A DNA stretch of 64,000 nt. Source: SZUA-36 sp963753105 (GTDB lineage: Bacteria; Pseudomonadota; Gammaproteobacteria; Xanthomonadales; SZUA-36). The translations under genes and the position numbers were made by a program. How positions within the stretch are numbered: position 1 is the first letter of the stretch; each line of letters begins with the position of its first letter. This document shows, in pieces, positions 1 through 6,654 of the stretch. The notes under the pieces were generated by a model. The model was not told the DNA's origin. It worked only from the letters and a program-made list of their open reading frames with translations, and made no database searches. The stretch covers positions 1 through 64,000 of the forward strand of contig CAVWBD010000006.1 in NCBI GenBank assembly GCA_963753105.1, read 5' to 3'.

Positions 1-783
1 TAGTTCGTTGACGACTTCCTTGACGTAGCAGTGCGCCGCGCCGGCAGTGATAATGCCGACCTTGCCGGTGCCCTCGACACGATCAACGCCGAGCTTCCTG
101 ATCGCATCATATGCTTCCCCCTGCTTGCGGAGAAGGATCGGCCGCAGCCCGCGCGCCACGAGCGGCACGGGGACCCAGCGCATGAAGTTCTTCTCGAAGT
201 GCCCTTCCCACCGTCGCGGCTTGAGCTCGGTGAACGTGCAGACGCCGCGGCAGTGATTCACGCGCGTTGTGGTGCGCAGGAGTACGGGCAACTCGAGCTG
301 TTCGGAGAGTTCGAAGGCTACCCGCGTCAGCTCGTGCGCCTCGGTGGGGTCGCTCGGCTCGAACATCGGCAGCAGCGAGAGCTTTGCATAGAAGCGGTTG
401 TCCTGCTCGTTCTGCGATGAGTGCATCGACGGGTCGTCAGCGGTGATGATCACCATGCCGGCCTTCACGCCCGTGTAACTCAGCGTGTTGAGTGGGTCGG
501 CTGCGACGTTGAGGCCCACGTGCTTCATGGAGCAGATCGCGCGCATACCGGCGATCGCCGCTCCGGCTGCGACTTCCAGTGCGACCTTCTCGTTCGTGGA
601 GTATTCAAAGTACAGGTCGGATGCCTGGGAGAGCCGATAGAACGTGTCGGCGATCTCCGAGGAGGGCGTCCCGGGGTAGGCGGTGGCGACCTCGACGCCC
701 GATTCAATGGCGCCGCGGACGATGCCCTCGTTACCGAGCAGCAGGGACCTGTTTCCGGGCTTGTCTTCCAGCAGAAGTCTCAT
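1..783 (-). CDS. iorA: Indolepyruvate ferredoxin oxidoreductase alpha subunit, N-terminal part (cut by window edge)
   Basis: Reading the minus strand from an ATG at 783 gives 261 codons open to the window edge, starting MRLLLEDKPGNRSLLLGNEG. It holds the family's N-terminal pyrimidine-binding region of a thiamine-diphosphate enzyme, with AYPGTPSSEIAD and later SMKHVGLNVAADPLNTLSYTG and TADDPSMHSSQNEQDNR. These are hallmarks of IorA. The family oxidatively decarboxylates aryl pyruvates (from Trp, Phe, Tyr) to aryl-acetyl-CoA with ferredoxin as acceptor, together with a beta subunit (iorB) that would lie beyond the window. An in-frame TGA about 55 bases upstream limits the start. The Shine-Dalgarno sequence is weak. 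The gene is divergent from an Lrp/AsnC regulator, the usual context for amino-acid catabolic genes. The C-terminal diphosphate-binding and iron-sulfur regions are not visible. Confidence 0.9.
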   Translation of the reverse strand, partial: MRLLLEDKPGNRSLLLGNEGIVRGAIESGVEVATAYPGTPSSEIADTFYRLSQASDLYFEYSTNEKVALEVAAGAAIAGMRAICSMKHVGLNVAADPLNTLSYTGVKAGMVIITADDPSMHSSQNEQDNRFYAKLSLLPMFEPSDPTEAHELTRVAFELSEQLELPVLLRTTTRVNHCRGVCTFTELKPRRWEGHFEKNFMRWVPVPLVARGLRPILLRKQGEAYDAIRKLGVDRVEGTGKVGIITAGAAHCYVKEVVNEL

Positions 784-971
784 GGGCAGCCGGTTCTTCT
801 GTGATGTGGGTACAACCGCCGCGCTCCCGCGCCGCAGTCATTCCCGGGTTATGAGCTCATACCAGAAATTATATACCTTTGTATCAAGCATTTAATTGCG
901 ATTGGGTTATACTAAACACATCATAGAGGTAATAAATTTCTAATAGATATACTAATAGGTCATATATTGCT
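784..971. promoter_or_regulatory. AT-rich divergent intergenic region between iorA and the Lrp-type regulator
   Basis: Bases 860-971 are strikingly AT-rich compared with the GC-rich genes on both sides. The octamer TATACTAA occurs twice in the same orientation, at 908-915 and 948-955, 40 bases apart, close to four helical turns. On the minus strand a perfect TATAAT lies at 873-868, about 85 bases before the iorA ATG, without a clear -35 box. Lrp-family regulators commonly bind AT-rich sites in the gap they share with a divergent target. That this region is such a site is inference. Confidence 0.5.
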
Positions 972-1442
972 ATGAAGCTAGATAAAGCGGATATTGCGAT
1001 CATCGAGGCCATGCAACAAGACGGTCGTCTGTCGAACCGGGAGCTGGCAAAAAAAGTATCCTTGTCACCGTCTCCAAGCTGGCGCAGATTACGCGCCTTG
1101 GAAGAATCCGGTGTAATCAGCCACTACGCTGCAGTGGTCAACCATGAGAAGGTTGGCCTGTCCATCATGGGGTTTGCACATGTCACCCTGCACGATCACC
1201 GGTCGGAAAATGTGCGCAAGTTCGATCAGGCCATCATGGGCGCGCCGCAGGTACTCGAGTGCCATGCCACCAGCGGGGAGCACGATTACATGCTTAAGGT
1301 GGTCGCGCCGGACATGGCCGCCTACCAGGACTTCCTCAGTGGTTATTTGCTGAAGATTGGCGTGGTGCGTACGGTCAATACCAGCTTTGTATTAAAACAG
1401 CAGAAAAGCACGACCGCGTTGCCAATGGAGCAAATCAGGTAA
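972..1442 (+). CDS. Lrp/AsnC family transcriptional regulator
   Basis: 156 residues, the normal size for the family. Residues 3-50 form the AsnC-type winged helix-turn-helix (LDKADIAIIEAMQQDGRLSN, then the recognition helix region LSPSPSWRRLRALEESGVI). Residues 65-140 form the RAM ligand-binding and oligomerisation domain, with the usual GEHDYMLKVVAPD turn. These proteins bind amino acids or their derivatives and control nearby metabolic genes. The divergent neighbour iorA suggests that the ligand is an aromatic amino acid or keto acid and that iorA is the target; this is inference. The Shine-Dalgarno is weak (AGGT about 12 bases upstream of the ATG). Confidence 0.9.
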   Translation: MKLDKADIAIIEAMQQDGRLSNRELAKKVSLSPSPSWRRLRALEESGVISHYAAVVNHEKVGLSIMGFAHVTLHDHRSENVRKFDQAIMGAPQVLECHATSGEHDYMLKVVAPDMAAYQDFLSGYLLKIGVVRTVNTSFVLKQQKSTTALPMEQIR

Positions 1443-1467
1443 TCGGAGTCAAGTTCGTTCTGCTGGG

Positions 1468-1583
1468 CCCATCCCGGTCCTGGTATTTCCTCCAGAAACA
1501 CGCTGTGGATACATCCCTGTAAGCTCATCCACAACATCCCTGTTGTGTAAGGTTTCTGGAGGAAACGCCACACCCGGAATGGT
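1468..1583. repeat. Structured intergenic repeat, copy A
   Basis: Outer arms at 1481-1499 and 1552-1570 pair at 17 of 19 positions and continue outward less perfectly to about 1468 and 1583. Inside are two hairpins with a TCCC loop: TACA-TCCC-TGTA at 1510-1521 and CACAACA-TCCC-TGTTGTG at 1530-1547. The motif ACACGCTGTGGATACATCCC links the left arm to the first hairpin and is shared with the copies near 23.7, 25.8 and 56.5 kb. It lies between the Lrp regulator and the convergent XRE gene, so it may also end both transcripts. The rest of 1443-1656 shows nothing else. Confidence 0.85.
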
Positions 1584-1656
1584 AAACACCTGGAAACCCC
1601 ATACGCTCTTGCTGAAGATGCATTTGTGGAAAAGGGAATGAAAGGGTCAGGTTCAA

Positions 1657-1899
1657 TTAACTTGCAGGCTTGTTTGAGCTGGGTGGTTTGTCGTAAACCG
1701 GTTTAAACACCTCGTCCAGCCGGTACTTGAATACCCTGGCAATGGTGAAGGCCAGCGACAACGATGGCACATACCGTCCCTGCTCCAGCATGATGATTGT
1801 CTGTCGTGAACAGCCGCATTGCCTGGCCAAGTCAGCCTGCGTGATTCCCCTTATTTTGCGCAGCTCGCAAACTCGATTGCGAATTACCGCTTTAGCCAT
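1657..1899 (-). CDS. XRE-family helix-turn-helix regulator
   Basis: From the ATG at 1899 the protein is 80 residues: a Cro/C1-type helix-turn-helix (RNRVCELRKIRGITQADLAR, then CGCSRQTIIMLEQGRYVPSL) and a short polar tail. This start overlaps the stop of the upstream membrane-protein gene by 8 bases (ATGGCTAA), a typical coupled arrangement. A GTG at 1911 is possible but less likely. Small XRE proteins of this kind often sit beside a DUF2178-type membrane protein and probably repress their own operon. The ligand and targets are unknown. Confidence 0.85.
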   Translation of the reverse strand: MAKAVIRNRVCELRKIRGITQADLARQCGCSRQTIIMLEQGRYVPSLSLAFTIARVFKYRLDEVFKPVYDKPPSSNKPAS

Positions 1900-2338
1900 T
1901 GACCCGACCACTGAAATCCAGAACCAGAGTCATGATAGGGTGCAACGCCGAAACCACGGCAATAGTCCCGTAGGCCAGGACAAAGAGCCAGCCTGCTGGC
2001 ACGGTGCCTTTATCGACGTTAGCGTCGTAGAGTCCGATGCAAAAGAGAAAGATTCCCAGGAGCAAAAGCACTGCAGTTAGCTCCGTGGCCCGGTGCTCGA
2101 TGGCCTTATCCCTTTCATCGATTTCACCGCTCTTACGACCCCGGAACGTCCTCCAGATGAGGAAGAAGTTGATCAGGTAACCAGGCACGATAATCGATGC
2201 GATCACGTCGCGAGAGCGTTCTCCGGCTTCCGAAGCAAATGCCTCGATGCCGAGACGGGCAACCACCACCGTGAAGACAATTGTAATAAGGAGCCAAATA
2301 ATTCCCGAGGCAAAAGCGTACTTCCGTGCAAGAGACAT
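1892..2338 (-). CDS. Small integral membrane protein (DUF2178-like)
   Basis: 148 residues from ATG 2338, which has an ideal AAGGAG six bases upstream. An ATG at 2344 lies directly against the Shine-Dalgarno and is less likely. There are four hydrophobic segments, around residues 10-30, 45-60, 85-105 and 115-140. Between the second and third is a charged loop (GRKSGEIDERDKAIEHRATE) in which the ERD motif resembles DUF2178 proteins. It is translationally coupled to the XRE regulator gene downstream. Function unknown; family assignment is by pattern only. Confidence 0.75.
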   Translation of the reverse strand: MSLARKYAFASGIIWLLITIVFTVVVARLGIEAFASEAGERSRDVIASIIVPGYLINFFLIWRTFRGRKSGEIDERDKAIEHRATELTAVLLLLGIFLFCIGLYDANVDKGTVPAGWLFVLAYGTIAVVSALHPIMTLVLDFSGRVNG

Positions 2339-2364
2339 GGGCATCTCCTTTTCTGGGGTTTAAA

Positions 2365-2428
2365 GTAAGAAATACTTTACTCGCCTGGCCAGGCAGTGTC
2401 AAATATTTCTTACATCAACGGCGAGTAA
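2365..2428. promoter_or_regulatory. Interleaved inverted repeats upstream of the membrane protein/XRE operon
   Basis: Two exact inverted-repeat pairs are interleaved. GTAAGAAATA (2365-2374) matches TATTTCTTAC (2404-2413), and TTACTCGCC (2377-2385) matches GGCGAGTAA (2420-2428). The order A-B-A'-B' cannot form one simple hairpin, which points to protein-binding half sites rather than a terminator. It lies 27-90 bases upstream of the operon start, so autoregulation by the XRE protein is a reasonable inference. Confidence 0.5.
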
Positions 2429-2456
2429 CACCCACAATGCTGAAAAAGGTTCCAGA

Positions 2457-4262
2457 TCACTTGCTGAACAGTGACTTGATCTTGCCCACTACACCTTTGC
2501 GTGTCTTCTTTGCACCGGTTTCAGTGCAGCACTCGGGCAAGGTGAAGAACTGCAGGTCACCAAGCATGCCTTCCAGTTCTTTTTCAATATGTGGATCCTG
2601 TTTTTGCAGTTTCTCCGCCAGTCGGGTCGCATCCTTGAGGTAGCCCTCGTAATGCCCGCGCCGTTCTTCCAGCGACATAGGGGGTTCCCTTTCGATACTG
2701 GCTTCCAGTGCGGCTGCCAGTGAGAAGCGCTGCAGGCAGGTCGGGTCCTCTTTCATCTTCCAGGAACCATCGTACAGGTCAAAGTCGTAAAGGCGCAGGA
2801 AAGCGCTGCCTTGCCGGGCGATGAAATCGACGGCATCGAGCAGGAAATCGACCTCGAGATCGTCCATGACGTAATGCAGGCTGACCCTGCACCAGCCGGG
2901 CTTGATACCCGAGTAGCCATCGGTCACGCAGACCCTGTATTCCTCGGAGGTTTCCTCGTCGATATCCAGCAGACGGTGGCCATAGGGTCCGGCGCACGAA
3001 CAGCCGGCCCGCGACTGGATGCCGAACAGGTCGTTCATTAACGTGGTGACGAACTTGGGATGCAGGTATCTCTTGTTATCACCGGTGCCGGACTTGATGT
3101 TGAATGAGATGATGCCAACACGTTTGGCCGGGTCCTGGTTGCCCAGGATTTCAATACCCGGATTGGCCAGCCAGCGGCTGAAAACTTTCTCCAGCAACTC
3201 GTGTTCCCTTTGTGCAATTCGCTCGGTTGTAACGTTGTCCTTGACCTCGAACACCATAGCCGCCTTCAGCACTTGCAGCACACCGGGTGTGCCGGGCTTC
3301 TCACGTTCTTCGATGCGGGTAATAAAGTCCTGATTGTCCAGGCCGACGTAGTCAACCGTGCCACCGGCGCTGACCGTGGGTGGCAGTTCGCGGTCGTACA
3401 GGCGCTCGTTGAATACCAGCACTCCGCTGGAGCCGGGGCCGCCGAGGAACTTGTGTGGTGATATAAAAATGGCATCCAGTGATGCATCGCCGTCGTATTG
3501 GCCCGCCGCCGGGTTCATGTCGATCTGCACGTAGGGTGCGCTGGCAGCGTAGTCAAAACAGGCGATGGCATCGTAGCGGTGCAATAGCACGGCGATCTCG
3601 TGAACCGGTGACTTGATACCAGTGACGTTGGAAGCAGCGGAGAACGAACCGATGCGTTTGCGGCCACGGTAGGCCGGATTCTGCAGTAGCTCCTCGAGGT
3701 GAGCCAGGTCGATACCGCCGTCTTCGCTCAGCCGCACCGGTATTACCGTGACCAGGTTTTCACGCCAGGAAATCTCGTTGGAGTGGTGCTCGTATGGGCC
3801 AATGAATACCACGGGCTGGTTTTCTGCCTGGTAACGTTTGAAGGTCTCGAGCTTGTCCTGGCCCAGCGCGTTTGCGAGTAGCGTATTGAGCTGCTTGCGC
3901 GTGGCGGGTGGCAATGCGACACCGATCAACTGCTGCAACTTGTCGATAGCCCCCGTGGCGCCGTTGCCAACCGAAATGATGCGCCCGGATTCACCGGCGT
4001 TGACCGAGCACTTGATGCTGTCCTCGGCCTCGCGCAGCAACTGCGTCATCGAGCGGCCGCTGATATCGTCCTCGGTATGCGAGTTGGCATAAATGCGTTG
4101 CAGGCAACGCAGGTAATTCTCAACGAAACACAGGCAGCGCCCGGAGGCAGTGTAGTCCGCGTACATCATCAGGCGCTGGCCGAACGGTGTTTCGATGACG
4201 GCATCGGCGCCGATCAGTTCACGGCGTAAAAATTCAAATTCCAGGGGCTTTTTCTGTGTCAT
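2457..4262 (-). CDS. Class V aminotransferase / cysteine desulfurase-like PLP enzyme with C-terminal extension
   Basis: 601 residues, well above the roughly 400 of NifS/SufS-type enzymes. The PLP-binding lysine is K271 in SPHKFLGGPGSSG. A Cys-rich segment SRAGCSCAGPYGH (C421, C423) sits where cysteine desulfurases carry their catalytic cysteine. The N-terminal part has the family's YADYTASGRC and GATGAIDKLQ. Residues from about 500 on form an extra region of unknown role, ending in a basic tail. The active cysteine makes sulfur transfer from cysteine plausible, but the substrate cannot be read from the sequence. It lies 10 bases downstream of tRNA-Glu on the same strand and may be cotranscribed with it. 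Confidence 0.85.
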   Translation of the reverse strand: MTQKKPLEFEFLRRELIGADAVIETPFGQRLMMYADYTASGRCLCFVENYLRCLQRIYANSHTEDDISGRSMTQLLREAEDSIKCSVNAGESGRIISVGNGATGAIDKLQQLIGVALPPATRKQLNTLLANALGQDKLETFKRYQAENQPVVFIGPYEHHSNEISWRENLVTVIPVRLSEDGGIDLAHLEELLQNPAYRGRKRIGSFSAASNVTGIKSPVHEIAVLLHRYDAIACFDYAASAPYVQIDMNPAAGQYDGDASLDAIFISPHKFLGGPGSSGVLVFNERLYDRELPPTVSAGGTVDYVGLDNQDFITRIEEREKPGTPGVLQVLKAAMVFEVKDNVTTERIAQREHELLEKVFSRWLANPGIEILGNQDPAKRVGIISFNIKSGTGDNKRYLHPKFVTTLMNDLFGIQSRAGCSCAGPYGHRLLDIDEETSEEYRVCVTDGYSGIKPGWCRVSLHYVMDDLEVDFLLDAVDFIARQGSAFLRLYDFDLYDGSWKMKEDPTCLQRFSLAAALEASIEREPPMSLEERRGHYEGYLKDATRLAEKLQKQDPHIEKELEGMLGDLQFFTLPECCTETGAKKTRKGVVGKIKSLFSK

Positions 4263-4272
4263 GTTCTTTTAA

Positions 4273-4347
4273 TGGCGCTCCCTAGGGGAATCGAACCCCT
4301 GTTTCAGCCTTGAGAGGGCCGCGTCCTAACCGCTAGACGAAGGGAGC
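4273..4347 (-). tRNA. tRNA-Glu (anticodon CTC)
   Basis: 75 bases on the minus strand with an encoded CCA. Acceptor stem GCTCCCT pairs with AGGGAGC. The T arm carries GGTTCGATTCC. The anticodon loop is CTCTCAA on a CGGCC/GGCTG stem, so the anticodon is CTC (reads GAG). It closely resembles E. coli tRNA-Glu apart from the anticodon. Confidence 0.95.
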
Positions 4348-4375
4348 GTTTGGCTGTTATTGCAACAGGGTGGTC

Positions 4376-4405
4376 ATGTTAAACTACCCTGATCATCATG
4401 TTCAA
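4376..4405 (-). promoter_or_regulatory. Possible sigma-70 promoter for tRNA-Glu
   Basis: On the minus strand, TTGAAC (4405-4400) and TAACAT (4381-4376) are 18 bases apart, with the -10 box 28 bases before the tRNA. The -35 is good and the -10 is weak. It overlaps the first codons of the divergent pcnB. Confidence 0.35.
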
Positions 4406-5746
4406 CCGGCATCGCTGTTGAACACGAATTATTTGCAACAAAGTTTTCAGGAATCTGTCATTACTAAACATATTGTTATTCCCTTCAAGGAGCACGGCAT
4501 TGCCGTGCAGCAACTCTGTTCGCACGCGACCGAGGTGGTCCGACGTCTGCAGGAAGAGGGTTACGAGGCATATATCGTCGGTGGTAGTGTACGCGACCTG
4601 TTGTTGGGTAAAGTACCCAAGGACTACGATGTCGCGACCGACGCCATACCCGAGGAAGTCAAGACCGTATTCCCACGCTGCCGGTTGATCGGCCGCCGTT
4701 TCCGGCTGGCCCACGTCAGGTTGGGCGGAACCCTGATCGAGGTCGCGACATTCCGCGGGCCACAGGTCAGTGATGATGACGGTCACATGCACGATAACGG
4801 CCGCATCCTGCGTGACAATGTCTGGGGCAGTCTCGAGGAAGACGCTGTGCGCCGCGATTTCACCATCAATGCCCTGTTCCTCGACCCCGTCAGCGGGGAT
4901 ATCCAGGACTTCGTGGGTGGCTACCGGGACTTGTCCGACCGCAAACTCAGGCTGATCGGTGATGCACGCACACGTTACCGCGAAGACCCCGTGCGCTTGT
5001 TACGGGCGGCACGATTTGTCGCCAAGCTGGGTGTGGAACTGGGTGAAAAGACGGCCAAACCCATTACCGAAATGGCGCCATTGCTGAGGGATATCCCGCC
5101 AGCACGCATGTTTGAAGAAGTCTGCAAGCTGTTCATGACCGGTCACGCGGCCAGGACGCTGGAAGCGCTGCAACGATTTGGACTGACGCGTGTCCTTTTC
5201 CCTGTGCTGGAACGAAAGGGGCAACCCGGCAAGGCCAAGACGGGTCCGCTGATGGAAGCGGCCATGAAAAACACCGATCACCGCATCGCCGTGGAAAAAC
5301 CGGTGACACCTGCCTTCCTGTTGGCAGCCCTGCTGTGGCATCCGGTACGCAAACGGGCAGACGACCTGCAGGCGGAAGGTATGCGTGAGTACCTGGCCCT
5401 GGCCCAGGCAGCGGATGAAGTGCTCTCGGTACAGGCTCAGCGAACAGCCATACCACGTCGGTTCAGTGTTGTCACACGCCAGATATGGACCATGCAGCCA
5501 CGCTTCAACAATACCCACGGCCGACGTGCCCGGAGCCTGATGGCAGAGCGTCGTTTCCGGGCTGGCTACGACTTCCTGTTGCTCAGATCAGAAGAAGACG
5601 AGTCCCTGAAGGAACTTTGTGAGCACTGGACCGAAGCTCAAAAGGGTGTAGAACTGAACACTGGCCCGGATAAGCGCTACAAGACCACCCGCAGCCGTCC
5701 ACGGCGCAGGGGAGCGCGCCGTCGATCGCCCGCGGCCAAAAGCTGA
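4376..5746 (+). CDS. pcnB: Poly(A) polymerase I (polynucleotide adenylyltransferase)
   Basis: 456 residues from ATG 4376, which has AGGGTGG just upstream; a GTG at 4370 is in frame. The class II nucleotidyltransferase head has YIVGGSVRDLLLG and the metal-binding aspartates of KDYDVATDA. RRFRLAHVRLGG and RRDFTINALFLD follow, then the RNA-binding region. The C-terminus is a strongly basic tail (SRPRRRGARRR), as in PcnB and unlike the related CCA-adding enzyme. The enzyme adds short poly(A) tails to RNA 3' ends and promotes decay. The pcnB-folK pair is conserved in gammaproteobacteria. The N-terminal 40 residues are poorly conserved and the exact start is uncertain. Confidence 0.93.
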   Translation: MLNYPDHHVQPASLLNTNYLQQSFQESVITKHIVIPFKEHGIAVQQLCSHATEVVRRLQEEGYEAYIVGGSVRDLLLGKVPKDYDVATDAIPEEVKTVFPRCRLIGRRFRLAHVRLGGTLIEVATFRGPQVSDDDGHMHDNGRILRDNVWGSLEEDAVRRDFTINALFLDPVSGDIQDFVGGYRDLSDRKLRLIGDARTRYREDPVRLLRAARFVAKLGVELGEKTAKPITEMAPLLRDIPPARMFEEVCKLFMTGHAARTLEALQRFGLTRVLFPVLERKGQPGKAKTGPLMEAAMKNTDHRIAVEKPVTPAFLLAALLWHPVRKRADDLQAEGMREYLALAQAADEVLSVQAQRTAIPRRFSVVTRQIWTMQPRFNNTHGRRARSLMAERRFRAGYDFLLLRSEEDESLKELCEHWTEAQKGVELNTGPDKRYKTTRSRPRRRGARRRSPAAKS

Positions 5747-5757
5747 CGTGCTCAAGC

Positions 5758-6252
5758 ATGTACGCGTGGCTGGGTCTGGGCAGTAATCAGCAGAATCCCG
5801 CGGCCAGGTTGCGCGAGGCGCTGGATCACCTGGGCAGCTTGGATGGAACCGGGATTATCGCGACATCTTCATTTTACCGAACGCCACCCTGGGGTGATGA
5901 ACAACAGGATGATTTCATCAACGCCGTGGTAAAGATAGAAACCAGCCTGGAACCGCTTGGCTTGTTACAGGAATTACAAGCGATTGAAAACCTGATGGGC
6001 CGCAAGCGCAGTGGCCGTCGCTGGGGTCCGAGGCTGATTGATATCGATCTGTTGCTGTATGGTGATCAGCAACTGAATCTGGATGAACTGGAGGTTCCAC
6101 ACCCGCGGATGCATGACAGAGCATTTGTTCTTGTTCCGCTTGCAGAGCTTGATCCAAAACTTGATATACCCGGCCGGGGATCGGTGGAAAATTTATTACA
6201 AAAGGTCGATCGCAGTGGTATTGAACGTCTGGAAAATAAAGGTCTGGATTAG
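5758..6252 (+). CDS. folK: HPPK, 6-hydroxymethyl-7,8-dihydropterin pyrophosphokinase
   Basis: 164 residues, the usual size. LGLGSNQQNP at the N-terminus binds substrate, FYRTPPWGDEQQDDFINAV forms the pterin pocket, and GPRLIDIDLLLYG supplies the two metal-binding aspartates of the signature. It transfers pyrophosphate from ATP to hydroxymethyldihydropterin in folate synthesis. It starts 11 bases after the pcnB stop, so the two are probably one operon. Confidence 0.95.
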   Translation: MYAWLGLGSNQQNPAARLREALDHLGSLDGTGIIATSSFYRTPPWGDEQQDDFINAVVKIETSLEPLGLLQELQAIENLMGRKRSGRRWGPRLIDIDLLLYGDQQLNLDELEVPHPRMHDRAFVLVPLAELDPKLDIPGRGSVENLLQKVDRSGIERLENKGLD

Positions 6253-6297
6253 TATGCGGAATACTTGGGCAGAGACCGCTTTTGCGACGACATGGGA

Positions 6298-6332
6298 CAA
6301 GTGTCAAATAAAGGAGACATTTGTTGTTTTTT
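6298..6332 (+). terminator. Probable intrinsic terminator of pcnB-folK
   Basis: An 8-bp stem CAAGTGTC (6298-6305) / GACATTTG (6316-6323), with one G-T pair and a 10-base loop, is followed by a T-rich tract ending in six T. It lies 46 bases after the folK stop. The loop is long for a strong terminator. Confidence 0.5.
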
Positions 6333-6344
6333 GTCCAGAAAAGC

Positions 6345-6372
6345 TTGCAATAGTTTGCATTAGTGGTATTAT
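6345..6372 (+). promoter_or_regulatory. Sigma-70-like promoter for a candidate small RNA
   Basis: TTGCAA (6345-6350) and TATTAT (6367-6372) are separated by 16 bases, a good match to consensus. Transcription would start near 6379-6380, outside any gene and just after the folK terminator. Confidence 0.55.
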
Positions 6373-6379
6373 TACAACC

Positions 6380-6485
6380 AATCTTGGTAAGACTGCAACA
6401 CGTATCAAGATCGCAGGGCGCGAAAAGACGGATACATCACTCCAAAATATGCCCTTCTCCCGGACCGGAGAAGGGCATTTTTTTT
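6380..6485 (+). ncRNA. Candidate small RNA between folK and pgi
   Basis: About 106 bases bounded by a recognisable promoter and a very strong intrinsic terminator. I see no convincing start codon with a Shine-Dalgarno inside it, and it does not match any riboswitch or small RNA I can name. An alternative is a terminated leader for pgi, since pgi starts 170 bases beyond the terminator. The open frame running through this region is an extension of a shadow of folK and is not coding. Confidence 0.45.
6449..6485 (+). terminator. Strong intrinsic terminator
   Basis: A perfect 12-bp stem ATGCCCTTCTCC (6449-6460) / GGAGAAGGGCAT (6467-6478) with a 6-base loop is followed by eight T. It ends the candidate small RNA. 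From 6486 to 6654 only an AT-rich pgi upstream region is visible. Confidence 0.92.
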
Positions 6486-6654
6486 GGTCCCTGTTTTATC
6501 AGAAAATCTGTTATAAATATCTATACAATCAATTAGTTATAATTTTAGCCTTGGGTTTGTATGCCAAGATATGGCCCTCGCATGAGCAGAGCGGATACAA
6601 TATTCCGCACGGTCGGCACGGGGCTTTTTACAGCCATGCAAAACCAGGCTATTG

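Noticed and set aside
31..854. Several plus-strand open frames over the first 850 bases
   Set aside because: They are antisense to the clearly homologous iorA frame on the minus strand.
6380..6448. Riboswitch (for example cyclic-di-GMP type) upstream of pgi
   Set aside because: The GCAGGGCGCGAAAAG stretch is only superficially similar; the conserved core of known classes is absent.
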